The position numbers and the translations under genes are program-made. This document shows, one piece after another, positions 57,041 to 64,000 of a stretch of DNA of 64,000 nucleotides. Origin of the DNA: Streptomyces sp. NBC_01669 (lineage in GTDB: Bacteria; Actinomycetota; Actinomycetes; Streptomycetales; Streptomycetaceae); assembly GCF_026339735.1 (NCBI RefSeq), contig NZ_JAPEQG010000001.1, positions 6,904,501 through 6,968,500 of the forward strand, read 5' to 3'. The notes beneath the pieces were generated by a model. The model ran no database searches. It was not told where the DNA came from and was given only the letters and a program-made list of their open reading frames with translations. Position 1 is the stretch's first letter; every line of letters starts with the position of its first letter.

Positions 57041-58840
57041 CTATCCTGCCGCGTCGGCATCCAGCATGTCGCACCCGGCCAGGGCAACGGCGGTACCCAC
57101 CAGTCCGATGTGGCTGAACGCCTGCGGGAAGTTGCCCAGTTGCCGCCGTGCCACGGTGTCGTACTCCTCGGCGAGCAGCCCGACATCGTTGCGCAGCGCG
57201 AGGAGCCGTTCGAAGAGTTCCGTGGCTTCCTCGGTGCGCCCGGTCAGGCGCAACGCGTCCGCCAGCCAGAACGAGCACGCCAGGAACGCCCCTTCGCCGC
57301 CCGGCAGCCCGTCGATCGAGCCGCCGCCCGTGCTGTAGCGGCGGACCAGCCCGTCGCTGCCCAGCTCGGCCCGGACCGCGTCGACCGTCCCGACGATCCG
57401 CGGGTCGTCCGGCGGCAGGAAGCCGGTCCGGGCGATCAGCAGCGTCGCGGCGTCCAGCTCCCGGGAGCCGTACGACTGCGTGAAGGTGTTCCGCACCGGG
57501 TCGTACCCCTTCTCGCACACCTCCCGGTGCACGGCGTCCCGCATCGCCCGCCACCGGTCGGCGTCCCCGGCCAGCAACGGGTTGGCCTCCAGGGTGCGCA
57601 CCGCGCGGTCGGCGGCGACCCACGCCATTACCTTCGAGTGCACGAAGTGGCGGCGCTGGCCGCGGATCTCCCACAGCCCCTCGTCCGGTTCGCGCCAGGT
57701 GGACTCCAGGAAGCCGAGCAGGCTGAGCTGCAGGCTCCAGGCGTGCGGTTGGTCGGCCAGTCCCGCCTCACGCGCCAGTCGGAGCGAGTCGATGACCTCT
57801 CCGTACACATCGAGCTGCCGCTGCCGGACCGCCGCGTTGCCGATCCGGACCGGGCTGGAGTTCCCGTATCCGCGCAGCCACGGCAGCTCCGCCTCGGGCA
57901 GCCGTCGTTCGCCCGACAGGCCGTACATGATCTGCAGGTCGGCCGGGTCCCCGGCGACGGCGCGCAGCAGCCAGTCCCGCCAGGCGGCGGCCTCCTCCAC
58001 ATAGCCGGCCGAGAGCATCGCATTGAGCGCCAGGGTGGAGTCGCGCAGCCAGCAGAAGCGGTAGTCCCAGTTCCGTACCCCGCCGATCTCCTCCGGCAGC
58101 GAGGTGGTGGGGGCCGCCACGATGCCGCCGGTCGGAGCGAAGGTGAGCGCCTTGAGGGTGATCAGCGAGCGGATCACGGCCTCCCGGTACGGGCCCCGGT
58201 ACTTGCAGCGGGCCGACCACTCGGCCCAGTCGGACAGGGTGTTCTTCAGCGCCTCGTGCGGATCGACGAGATCGGGGCGCGGCGAGTGCGAGGGATGCCA
58301 GGTCAGCACGAACGCCACCTGCTCGCCCGCGGAGACGGTGAACGACGAGCAGGTGGAGAATTCCTGGCCCCACGTCTTGACCGGCGGCTCGCTGCGCAGC
58401 CAGACCGAGTCGGGTCCGGCGACCGCCACCCGGTGGCCCTGTGAGCGGCGCATCCACGGCACGATGGAGCCGAAGTCGAAGCGCAGCCGGATCACGGAGG
58501 CCATGTCGACGGTGCCGCTGACCCCCTCGACGATCCGCATGACATCGGGTTCCTGGTCGCGCTGCGGCATGAAGTCGATGACCTTGACGGTGCCCGTGCG
58601 GGTCTCCCAGAACGTCTCCAGGACGAGGGAGTCGCCCACGTAGCCGCGCCGGGTGCAGGTGTCCGCGCCCTTCGGGGCGATGCGCCAGTGGCCGTTGTCC
58701 TCGTCGCCGAGCAGGGCGGCGAAACAGGCGCCCGAGTCGAAGCGGGGCAGACAGAGCCAGTCCACAGAACCGTTCCTGCCGACCAGGGCGGCTGTCTGCA
58801 GATCGCCGATGAGGGCGTAGTCCTCGATGCGTGGGGTCAC
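57041..58840 (-). CDS. GH15 glucoamylase/trehalase-like protein
   Basis: 599 aa from GTG at 58840. It begins with the usual RIEDYALIGDLQTAALVGRN followed by SVDWLCLPRFDSGACFAALL, the N-terminal beta-sandwich. The (alpha/alpha)6 catalytic domain includes GGVRNWDYRFCWLRDSTLAL with the substrate Arg and Asp, and later FLACSFWLADALRLTGRTEE with EEYDTVARRQLGNFPQAFSH containing the second Glu. Members act as intracellular glucoamylases or trehalases, matching the absence of a signal peptide. It is first of a two-gene unit with the SDR gene. Confidence 0.9.
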   Translation of the reverse strand: MTPRIEDYALIGDLQTAALVGRNGSVDWLCLPRFDSGACFAALLGDEDNGHWRIAPKGADTCTRRGYVGDSLVLETFWETRTGTVKVIDFMPQRDQEPDVMRIVEGVSGTVDMASVIRLRFDFGSIVPWMRRSQGHRVAVAGPDSVWLRSEPPVKTWGQEFSTCSSFTVSAGEQVAFVLTWHPSHSPRPDLVDPHEALKNTLSDWAEWSARCKYRGPYREAVIRSLITLKALTFAPTGGIVAAPTTSLPEEIGGVRNWDYRFCWLRDSTLALNAMLSAGYVEEAAAWRDWLLRAVAGDPADLQIMYGLSGERRLPEAELPWLRGYGNSSPVRIGNAAVRQRQLDVYGEVIDSLRLAREAGLADQPHAWSLQLSLLGFLESTWREPDEGLWEIRGQRRHFVHSKVMAWVAADRAVRTLEANPLLAGDADRWRAMRDAVHREVCEKGYDPVRNTFTQSYGSRELDAATLLIARTGFLPPDDPRIVGTVDAVRAELGSDGLVRRYSTGGGSIDGLPGGEGAFLACSFWLADALRLTGRTEEATELFERLLALRNDVGLLAEEYDTVARRQLGNFPQAFSHIGLVGTAVALAGCDMLDADAAG

Positions 58841-58957
58841 GTTCTGCCGTGTTCCCGAACCGGGGCCCTGCTAAGCAGCCGATGTCCCACAGGCGGCCGC
58901 ATGCCCGACAACACCGGCTCCTGAGCACGGTGGCGGGCCGTCGCCGGACAAGTCGGC

Positions 58958-59800
58958 TCAGGCAGTCGCGGGCGCGGGCTTCTCCGGCTGTTCCGGCTCC
59001 GGATCGCCTGCTGCCTCGGCCTTGGCCGCGGCCTCCACCCGGTCGCGCTTCTCGCGCCGGGCCAGCACCACGTACCCCGCAGGGACACCGGCGGCGAACA
59101 GCCACCACTGGACCGCGTACGCCATGTGCGGACCGATGGAGCTGTCGTCCGGCGCCTCGATCAGCTCCGGAACGTCGCCGGACGGTTCGGGTGCGGTCTG
59201 CTCGATGTAGCCGCCGAGGACCGGCCGGGAGAGCGCCTTGGCCTGCTGGGCGCTGTTGATCAGCATCACCTGGCGGTCCGGCAGGTCCGACAGGTCCTTG
59301 ATGCCGCTGGTGCCTGTCGTCTCATCGGCCTTGAGCCGTCCCGTGACGGTCACCTCGCCCGTGGGCACGGCCGGGATGTCCGGGAAGGCGCGCTGGTCGT
59401 CGGCGGTGGGGATCCAGCCCCGGTTGATCAGGACCGTACCGCCGCCCTTGAGGTCGAGCGGGATCAGTACGTGGAAGCCGATGCTGCCGTCGGTGGAGGT
59501 CCGGCGGCGCACGACGACCTCGTGCTTCGTGTCGTACGTCCCCGTGGCCGTCACCGCACGCCAGTAGTCGGAGCGCGGGACCGTGTGACCGGGAGAGGTG
59601 AGCGTGGCGACCGGAACCGGCTTCGCCTTCAGGTTGTGCGAGATCAGGGAGTTCTGCGCCACCCGGTGCTCATGCCGGTGGAGCTGCCAGAAGCCCAGCT
59701 CGACCATCGTGGGAATGAGGACGAGGGCGAGGAGGGCGAGGATCAGCCACTGCCGGGTCAACAGGAAGCGGTACACCCCATGACGGTACAACTGCGTCAT
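58958..59800 (-). CDS. SURF1-family cytochrome oxidase assembly protein
   Basis: 280 aa from ATG at 59800; ATG at 59809 and GTG at 59776 (which gives the family-typical MYRFLLT start) are alternatives, and none has a clear ribosome site. Two spans bracket the protein: WLILALLALVLIPTMVELGF near the N-terminus and YAVQWWLFAAGVPAGYVVLA near the C-terminus. Between them lies the SURF1 domain with GFWQLHRHEHRVAQNSLISH, YDTKHEVVVRRRTSTDGSIG, VLINRGWIPTADDQRAFPDI and VTGRLKADE. It aids haem insertion into the aa3 oxidase. A perfect stem-loop covers all three candidate starts. Confidence 0.86.
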   Translation of the reverse strand: MTQLYRHGVYRFLLTRQWLILALLALVLIPTMVELGFWQLHRHEHRVAQNSLISHNLKAKPVPVATLTSPGHTVPRSDYWRAVTATGTYDTKHEVVVRRRTSTDGSIGFHVLIPLDLKGGGTVLINRGWIPTADDQRAFPDIPAVPTGEVTVTGRLKADETTGTSGIKDLSDLPDRQVMLINSAQQAKALSRPVLGGYIEQTAPEPSGDVPELIEAPDDSSIGPHMAYAVQWWLFAAGVPAGYVVLARREKRDRVEAAAKAEAAGDPEPEQPEKPAPATA

Positions 59801-59806
59801 GGGGTG
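59774..59806. promoter_or_regulatory. Stem-loop over the SURF1 start codons
   Basis: CACCCCATGAC (59774-59784) and GTCATGGGGTG (59796-59806) form a perfect 11-bp stem with an 11-base loop. In the minus-strand mRNA the ATG at 59800 is in the 5' arm and the GTG at 59776 ends the 3' arm, so the hairpin would hide the start region. Confidence 0.65.
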
Positions 59807-59847
59807 CATCGCGCAGGGGGTGGCGGACGGGGCCGCGCGGCCGGGGC

Positions 59848-60081
59848 TCAGACTTTGTCGACGATGCCCACCTTCCCCTCGGCGCGGGCGCAGTGCCCGC
59901 CGCAGAACCAGTGCCCGTCGACCTCGACACCCTGGCCGATGACCTGGACCCGGCAGTGCTCGCAGATGGGTGCCATCCGGTGAATGGCGCAGGCGAAGCA
60001 GTCGAAGACATGCACCGCGCCCTGCGCGTGCACCTCGAACGACATGCCGTAGTCGTTTCCGCAAACCTCACAACGTGCCAT
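59848..60081 (-). CDS. Small multi-CxxC zinc-ribbon-like protein
   Basis: 77 aa from ATG at 60081. Four cysteine pairs are spaced along it: CEVC (4-7), CFAC (28-31), CEHC (40-43), and CGGHC near residue 60. It is rich in His as well, so it should bind two zinc ions or similar metals. No DNA-binding basic patch is seen. It lies between the SURF1 gene and the exonuclease gene, transcribed with them, 47 bp from the SURF1 ATG. Family not recognised by name; conserved in Streptomyces by my memory. Possible role in metallochaperone or protein-protein contact. Confidence 0.7.
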   Translation of the reverse strand: MARCEVCGNDYGMSFEVHAQGAVHVFDCFACAIHRMAPICEHCRVQVIGQGVEVDGHWFCGGHCARAEGKVGIVDKV

Positions 60082-60145
60082 GCGCCACAGGGTGGGACGC
60101 GGGGACGCCGGGCGGCGAGCGGCGGGCGGGCGAGTCGCCCCCGGT

Positions 60146-61171
60146 TCACTCCGATGACGGCGTCGGCAGAGCAGGAGCCACGGGCGCCCCGGTCGTCGCC
60201 GACACCTCGGCCACATCCCTCAGCAGGTGGGTGAAGGCGCTCTCGTCCACGATCGGCGTGCCGAACGCCTTGGCCTTCACCGTCTTCGACGTCGCCGCGT
60301 CCGGGTCATTGGTGACCAGCAGGCTGGTCAGCCGGGAGACGCTGGTCGCCACATGCAGCCCGGCCTCGACCGCCCGGTCCTCCAGCAGCTCACGGTCGAT
60401 GGAGGTGTCCCCGGAGAACGCCACGCGCATGCCCTGCATGAGTGGTTTGTCCTTGTCGTACCGCCCGGGGTTCGGATACGGGCAGGCGGGCCGCTTCCGG
60501 GAGGGGCGCCAGCTGTTCTGGCTTCCGTACGAGGGCTGATAGCCGACCCTCGGGGTCACCGGGGAGTCCGACCACTCGGTCAGCGGGCGGCACTCCAGCA
60601 GCGGCAGCCGCACCCCGTCGCGCGCCGCCGCATGCAGACTCGGCCGGAACGCCTCGGCCAGCACCCGGGCGTCGTCCAGCGCGTGGTGCGCACGCTGCTG
60701 CACGACTCCGAAATGCGCGGCCAGCGACTCCAGCTTGTGGTTGGGCAGCGGCAGCCGCAGCTCCTTGGAGAGCGCGATCGTGCAGAGCCGCTGCTCGACC
60801 GGGGCGACGACCGCCGCGCGGGCGTACTCCCGGGCCAGCATCGACCAGTCGAAGGCGGCGTTGTGCGCGACCAGGACCCGGCCCGCGAGACGCTCCGACA
60901 GAGCGGCGACGACCTCCGGGAAGAGCGGGGCTCCCTCCAGGACATCGCTGGTCAGCCCATGGATCCAGACGGGGCCGGGATCCCGCTCCGGGTTGACGAG
61001 GGTGTACCAGTGGTCCTCGACATTGCCCTGCGCGTCCAGCCGGTAGACGGCAGCGGAGATTATCCGGTCGTCGCGGGCGAGTCCGGTGGTCTCCACGTCG
61101 ACGACCGCATACCCCTGCGGGTAGGCGGTCGGCCACGGTGCTGCGGTCTGGCGGTCGTCGAGCATGGTCAC
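60146..61171 (-). CDS. DEDDh 3'-5' exonuclease with C-terminal BRCT domain
   Basis: 341 aa from GTG at 61171; the ATG two codons later is as likely. The exonuclease domain (residues 20-185) shows YAVVDVETTGLARDDRIISA with the first Asp-Glu, LVAHNAAFDWSMLAREYARA with the second Asp, and HHALDDARVLAEAF with His and Asp, the DnaQ/PolC epsilon-like DEDDh set. A linker of about 60 residues with a PACPYPNPGRYDK segment leads to a BRCT domain (MRVAFSGDTSIDRELLEDRA, to AFTHLLRDV). Probably a DNA repair or proofreading accessory nuclease. Confidence 0.87.
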   Translation of the reverse strand: MTMLDDRQTAAPWPTAYPQGYAVVDVETTGLARDDRIISAAVYRLDAQGNVEDHWYTLVNPERDPGPVWIHGLTSDVLEGAPLFPEVVAALSERLAGRVLVAHNAAFDWSMLAREYARAAVVAPVEQRLCTIALSKELRLPLPNHKLESLAAHFGVVQQRAHHALDDARVLAEAFRPSLHAAARDGVRLPLLECRPLTEWSDSPVTPRVGYQPSYGSQNSWRPSRKRPACPYPNPGRYDKDKPLMQGMRVAFSGDTSIDRELLEDRAVEAGLHVATSVSRLTSLLVTNDPDAATSKTVKAKAFGTPIVDESAFTHLLRDVAEVSATTGAPVAPALPTPSSE

Positions 61172-61243
61172 AGAGAATACGGGCCGGTACTGACAGTCCC
61201 CTATCCGGGAGCCCTCTGTTCGACCGGTCCCGGGCCGCGGCTC

Positions 61244-61870
61244 CTACGTCCCGCCGACCGCCAGCAGCCCGTTCACCAGCGCCCGCACGGACGCCGTGAA
61301 CAGCCGGTCCTGGTCGGCGGGCCTGGCCAGTGCCCGTGCCAGCGCCGGGTCGTGCTCCGCGGTGGCCACGCCCCACAGATCACCCTCACCGGGGCACTGG
61401 ACGGGGGAGCGTTCCCGGTTGCGTTCGACCAGCAGGAAGCCGACCGTCTGGAACTGCACAGCCCGCACCGCGTCGGCGGCCCGCGCCCCGCGCAGCCCCG
61501 CGGCGTGCACCTCGTGGACGAGCGCCTGCTGCGCGGGCAGGAACATCCGTTCCGTGAGCCCGCGTTCATGGACCATCGCGATCAGATGGGGGCGGGCGCG
61601 CAGTTCGCGGCGCAGCCCCCGGGCGACCGAGACGATCCTGGCCACCGGGGTCCGGCCGGTGGGGCGGATGGCGCCCATCTCCTGGACGGTGCGTTCCACC
61701 AGGGCGTCGAGCAGAGACTCGCGATTGCCGACATGCCAGTAGATCGAGGTGACCGCCGTGCCCAGCTCGGCAGCCAGCTTGCGCATCGTGAGGGCCTCCG
61801 GGCCGTGCTGCCGCACCAGGGCGGCAGCGGCCTCCAGCACCTCTTCACGGGTCAGCGACGATCGCGACAC
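61244..61870 (-). CDS. TetR-family transcriptional regulator
   Basis: 208 aa from GTG at 61870, preceded by GGGAG. An upstream ATG at 61915 adds 15 residues without a ribosome site. The N-terminal helix-turn-helix is TREEVLEAAAALVRQHGPEA to MRKLAAELGTAVTSIYWHVG NRESLLDALVE. The C-terminal ligand domain is of the TetR_C-like sort with no recognised ligand. It is divergent from the acetoacetate decarboxylase-like operon, and a 15-bp palindrome TGTAAC-TGT-GTTACA lies between, so it probably represses that operon. Confidence 0.87.
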   Translation of the reverse strand: MSRSSLTREEVLEAAAALVRQHGPEALTMRKLAAELGTAVTSIYWHVGNRESLLDALVERTVQEMGAIRPTGRTPVARIVSVARGLRRELRARPHLIAMVHERGLTERMFLPAQQALVHEVHAAGLRGARAADAVRAVQFQTVGFLLVERNRERSPVQCPGEGDLWGVATAEHDPALARALARPADQDRLFTASVRALVNGLLAVGGT

Positions 61871-61931
61871 AGTGCTCCCAGCTTCCCGGACTCCGTTACG
61901 TGCACGCCTATTCACCCTTCATCCAGCCCGG

Positions 61932-61946
61932 TGTAACTGTGTTACA
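61932..61946. promoter_or_regulatory. Putative TetR operator
   Basis: TGTAAC-TGT-GTTACA is a perfect 6+6 palindrome with three-base centre in the 114-bp gap between the divergent tetR and acetoacetate decarboxylase-like genes. A further half-like CGTTACG lies at about 61900. Confidence 0.7.
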
Positions 61947-61984
61947 GGACCCGGGCACGGACAACCGAGAAGGGTGGTACGTCC

Positions 61985-62785
61985 ATGGCACGTGTACGGT
62001 ACGGCGCGCGCACCGACGCCGAGATCGCGGCGGCCCGCACAGCCCGCTCCAGGCTCCCCGACATCTGGTCCACCGGTGTGGTCGCCGTCTGGGAGAGCGA
62101 CCCCGACGCGGTGGCGGCCGTGCTCCCGCCGCCTCTCAAACCCGCCGAACGCCCGCTCGTCCGCGCCAACATCAGCAAGGTCGATCTGCCCGGCTATCCG
62201 CTCGGCGCGGGCTCCGTCGCCGTCGCCGCCGTGCACGACGGGCACGAGGGCTGGTACCCGCTCGTCATGCCGATGACTCATGAGCGGGCGCTGATCGGCG
62301 GCCGCGAGGTCTTCGGCGAACCGAAGAAGCTGGGCGAGGTGACCGTCGAGCGCGACGGACTCGTCGTCCGGGCCGCGCTCGTCCGGCACGGCATCGCGTT
62401 CGTCGAGGTGCGCGGCGCGGTCGCCGAACAACTGCCGCTTCCCGAACCGGCGGAGAAGCTCGACTTCTACTTCAAGTTCCTGCCCGCCGTGGACGGCGAG
62501 GGCTTCGACGCCGATCCCGTCCTCATCCACTGCACCCGCCACGAGAAGGTCCGCAAGCTGGAGCGGATCTCCGGCGATGTGGTGCTGCGCGAGTCGATGT
62601 ACGACCCGGTCGCCGACCTTCCCGTACGCCGGTTGATCGATCTGACCATCGGTGAGAAGACCAGCGACCAGCAGGGCAGGGCGGTCGAGCGGGTGAGCGC
62701 CGAGGCGCTGCTGCCGTACATCCACCAGCGCTACGACGACCCGCAGCAGATCCACGACGGTCCGCCGCAGGGGAGCGTCCGATGA
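61985..62785 (+). CDS. Acetoacetate decarboxylase family protein
   Basis: 266 aa from ATG at 61985; AGAAGGGTGG upstream is a fair ribosome site. The family core is GEPKKLGEVTVERDGLVVRA, in which the Lys pair corresponds to the Schiff-base Lys115-Lys116 of acetoacetate decarboxylase, preceded by the acid ALIGGREVFGEPKK. YFKFLPAVDGEGFDADPVLI and a C-terminal DLTIGEKTSDQQG match too. Many relatives with the same Lys pair act on other beta-keto acids or are aldolase-dehydratases. It heads an operon with an SDR and an amidohydrolase and is under a TetR regulator. Confidence 0.84.
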   Translation: MARVRYGARTDAEIAAARTARSRLPDIWSTGVVAVWESDPDAVAAVLPPPLKPAERPLVRANISKVDLPGYPLGAGSVAVAAVHDGHEGWYPLVMPMTHERALIGGREVFGEPKKLGEVTVERDGLVVRAALVRHGIAFVEVRGAVAEQLPLPEPAEKLDFYFKFLPAVDGEGFDADPVLIHCTRHEKVRKLERISGDVVLRESMYDPVADLPVRRLIDLTIGEKTSDQQGRAVERVSAEALLPYIHQRYDDPQQIHDGPPQGSVR

Positions 62786-63666
62786 GGCTGGAGCAGGGGC
62801 AGGTCGCCGTCGTCACCGGGGCGGCGAGCGGCATCGGGCTCGCCATGGCCCGCAGGTTCGCGGCCGAGGGGCTGAACGTCGTCCTCGCCGATGTGGAGGA
62901 AAGCGCGCTCGACAAGGCGGCGGGCGAGCTGCGCGAGGACGGTGCGCAGGTGCTGGCCCGGGTGGTCGACGTCAGTGAGCGGGACTCCGTACAGGCGCTC
63001 GCCGACGCCGCGTACGACACCTTCGGTGCCGTCCATGTGCTGTGCAACAACGCGGGGGTCGGCTCCGGCGCCGAGGGCCGGATGTGGGAGCACGAGCCGA
63101 ACGACTGGAAGTGGGCGTTCGCGGTCAATGTGTGGGGCGTCTTCCACGGCATCCAGGCCTTCGTACCCCGGATGATCGAGGGTGGCGAGCCGGGCCGGGT
63201 CGTCAACACGTCCTCCGGCGACGGCGGGATCGCACCCCTGCCGACCGCATCCGTGTACGCGGTCACCAAGTCCGCCGTCGTCACCATGACCGAGTCGCTG
63301 TACGCGCATCTGAAGGCGGAGGACGCGGCGGTCGGCGCCTCGGTGCTCTTCCCGGGCCCGCACATGCTCCGTACCGGACTGTGGGAGTCGCACCGCAACC
63401 GGCCCGAACGGTACGCCAAGCAGCGGCCGCGCCGGACCCCGTACCGCAGCCTCGACCAGTGGGAGTCCGCCATGCGGGCGGCGGGCCACGAGGTCGAGTT
63501 CACACCCGTGGAGGAGGTCGCGGGAACCGTCGTGGACGGGATCCGTGCCGACCGCTTCTGGATGCTGCCGCCGAGCGAGCACAGCGACCGGCAGATCCGC
63601 GCCAGGTCGCAGTCGATGCTCGACCGGGCGGACCCGTCGTACCTGGAGAGCTTCATACTCGACTGA
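62782..63666 (+). CDS. SDR-family oxidoreductase (classical)
   Basis: 294 aa; the ATG overlaps the TGA of the previous gene. The cofactor loop is VTGAASGIGLAMARRFAAEG, then NVVLADVEESALDKAAGELR with the Asp that selects NAD, NNAGVGSGAEGR, and the catalytic set Ser (NTSSGDGG) with Tyr and Lys in SVYAVTKSAVVTMTESLYAH. It should oxidise or reduce an alcohol/ketone related to the neighbouring decarboxylase substrate. The C-terminal 80 residues (PYRSLDQWESAMRAAGHEVE) are longer than average. Confidence 0.88.
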   Translation: MRLEQGQVAVVTGAASGIGLAMARRFAAEGLNVVLADVEESALDKAAGELREDGAQVLARVVDVSERDSVQALADAAYDTFGAVHVLCNNAGVGSGAEGRMWEHEPNDWKWAFAVNVWGVFHGIQAFVPRMIEGGEPGRVVNTSSGDGGIAPLPTASVYAVTKSAVVTMTESLYAHLKAEDAAVGASVLFPGPHMLRTGLWESHRNRPERYAKQRPRRTPYRSLDQWESAMRAAGHEVEFTPVEEVAGTVVDGIRADRFWMLPPSEHSDRQIRARSQSMLDRADPSYLESFILD

Positions 63667-63676
63667 GGGGCGAGCG

Positions 63677-64000
63677 ATGACCGACCCGTATCTGATCATC
63701 TCCTCCGACTGCCACGCCGGGCTGCCCACCGAGGAGTACCGGCCCTATCTGGACGCCCGCTTCCACCGGGAGTTCGACGACTTCCTCGCCGGGCGGGAGC
63801 GCCGGCGCGAGGAGATGACCCGCCTCGGCGTACGCAACGAAGTCTTCGCCGACAAGTGGTTCCACGACAACGAGGAAGGCTTGAGGGGAGGTTGGGACGC
63901 CACCCGACGTCTCAAGGAGCTGGACGGGGACGGGGTGGCGGCCGAGGTCGTCTTCCCCGACGCGGACGCCGTCGACAGCCGGACCGCCGCCCCGTTCGGC
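63677..64000 (+). CDS. Amidohydrolase-family (TIM-barrel) protein, N-terminal part
   Basis: The ATG at 63677 lies ten bases after the SDR stop; the frame is open to the right edge (108 codons). The start LIISSDCHAGLPTEEYRPYL has the metal-binding Asp-Cys-His pattern of the amidohydrolase_2 group (decarboxylases and lactonases). WDATRRLKELDGDGVAAEVV FPDAD is typical of the same group. It completes a three-gene set with the decarboxylase-like and SDR genes. The catalytic His and Asp further on are outside the window. Confidence 0.8.
   Translation, partial: MTDPYLIISSDCHAGLPTEEYRPYLDARFHREFDDFLAGRERRREEMTRLGVRNEVFADKWFHDNEEGLRGGWDATRRLKELDGDGVAAEVVFPDADAVDSRTAAPFG

Overview
The window is chromosomal DNA from a high-GC actinobacterium, almost certainly a Streptomyces. 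Third codon positions are nearly all G or C, GTG and TTG starts are common, many genes overlap by ATGA or GTGA, and the gene set is typical: ectoine operon, LAETG-anchored surface protein, cobalamin genes, Pit phosphate carrier, GATC-binding HTH protein (Gbn-like), Asp23/AmaP envelope cluster. From memory, the order from the ect genes to the Gbn gene follows the Streptomyces coelicolor SCO1867 to SCO1838 region. I could not check this by search, and no species can be named. I saw no tRNA, rRNA or CRISPR array.

Left part (1-25 kb), more accessory in character. A GH43 glycosidase (cut by the left edge) and a sugar-binding lipoprotein have no permease genes after them; a palindromic repeat and a gene remnant follow instead. 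Then come a secreted S37 peptidase, an ECF sigma factor with its membrane partner, a nucleobase permease, a HEAT-repeat protein and a PbpA-type transpeptidase. A stand-alone TnpB-like RuvC protein sits upstream of the transpeptidase. After it are an IclR/aldehyde dehydrogenase pair, a roughly 430-bp inverted repeat, two acetyltransferases, an Imm52-like protein, a FrnE-like oxidoreductase, a MarR/ene-reductase pair with a clear operator, and a decayed lacI/GH42 beta-galactosidase locus in which both genes have lost their 5' ends.

Middle part (25-45 kb). ectABCD makes ectoine and 5-hydroxyectoine; a 197-bp miniature inverted-repeat element lies exactly at the ectA stop codon, between ectA and ectB. 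An aminotransferase, an amidohydrolase and the LAETG protein follow. Then comes a leftward cobalamin cluster (cobD, cobQ, ChlI/ChlD-type chelatase subunit, cobO, cobB, a CobE/CbiG-like protein, cobC) with a ZIP metal transporter inside it. It starts with a B12 riboswitch and a 29-codon leader reading frame. No corrin-ring methyltransferases or cobN are present here. A Pit phosphate transporter with a good PHO box and a small membrane protein follow.

Right part (45-64 kb). This holds a class II aldolase, an alpha/beta hydrolase, a metallopeptidase-family protein that seems to have lost its HExxH segment, an ABC-F ATPase with an 8-codon leader, the Gbn-like gene, an enoyl-CoA hydratase, the Asp23/Gls24-DUF6286-AmaP envelope cluster, an SDR/GH15 pair, a SURF1 protein with a hairpin over its starts, a small zinc-ribbon protein, a DEDDh exonuclease with a BRCT domain, and a TetR-controlled operon (acetoacetate decarboxylase family, SDR, amidohydrolase) that runs off the right edge.
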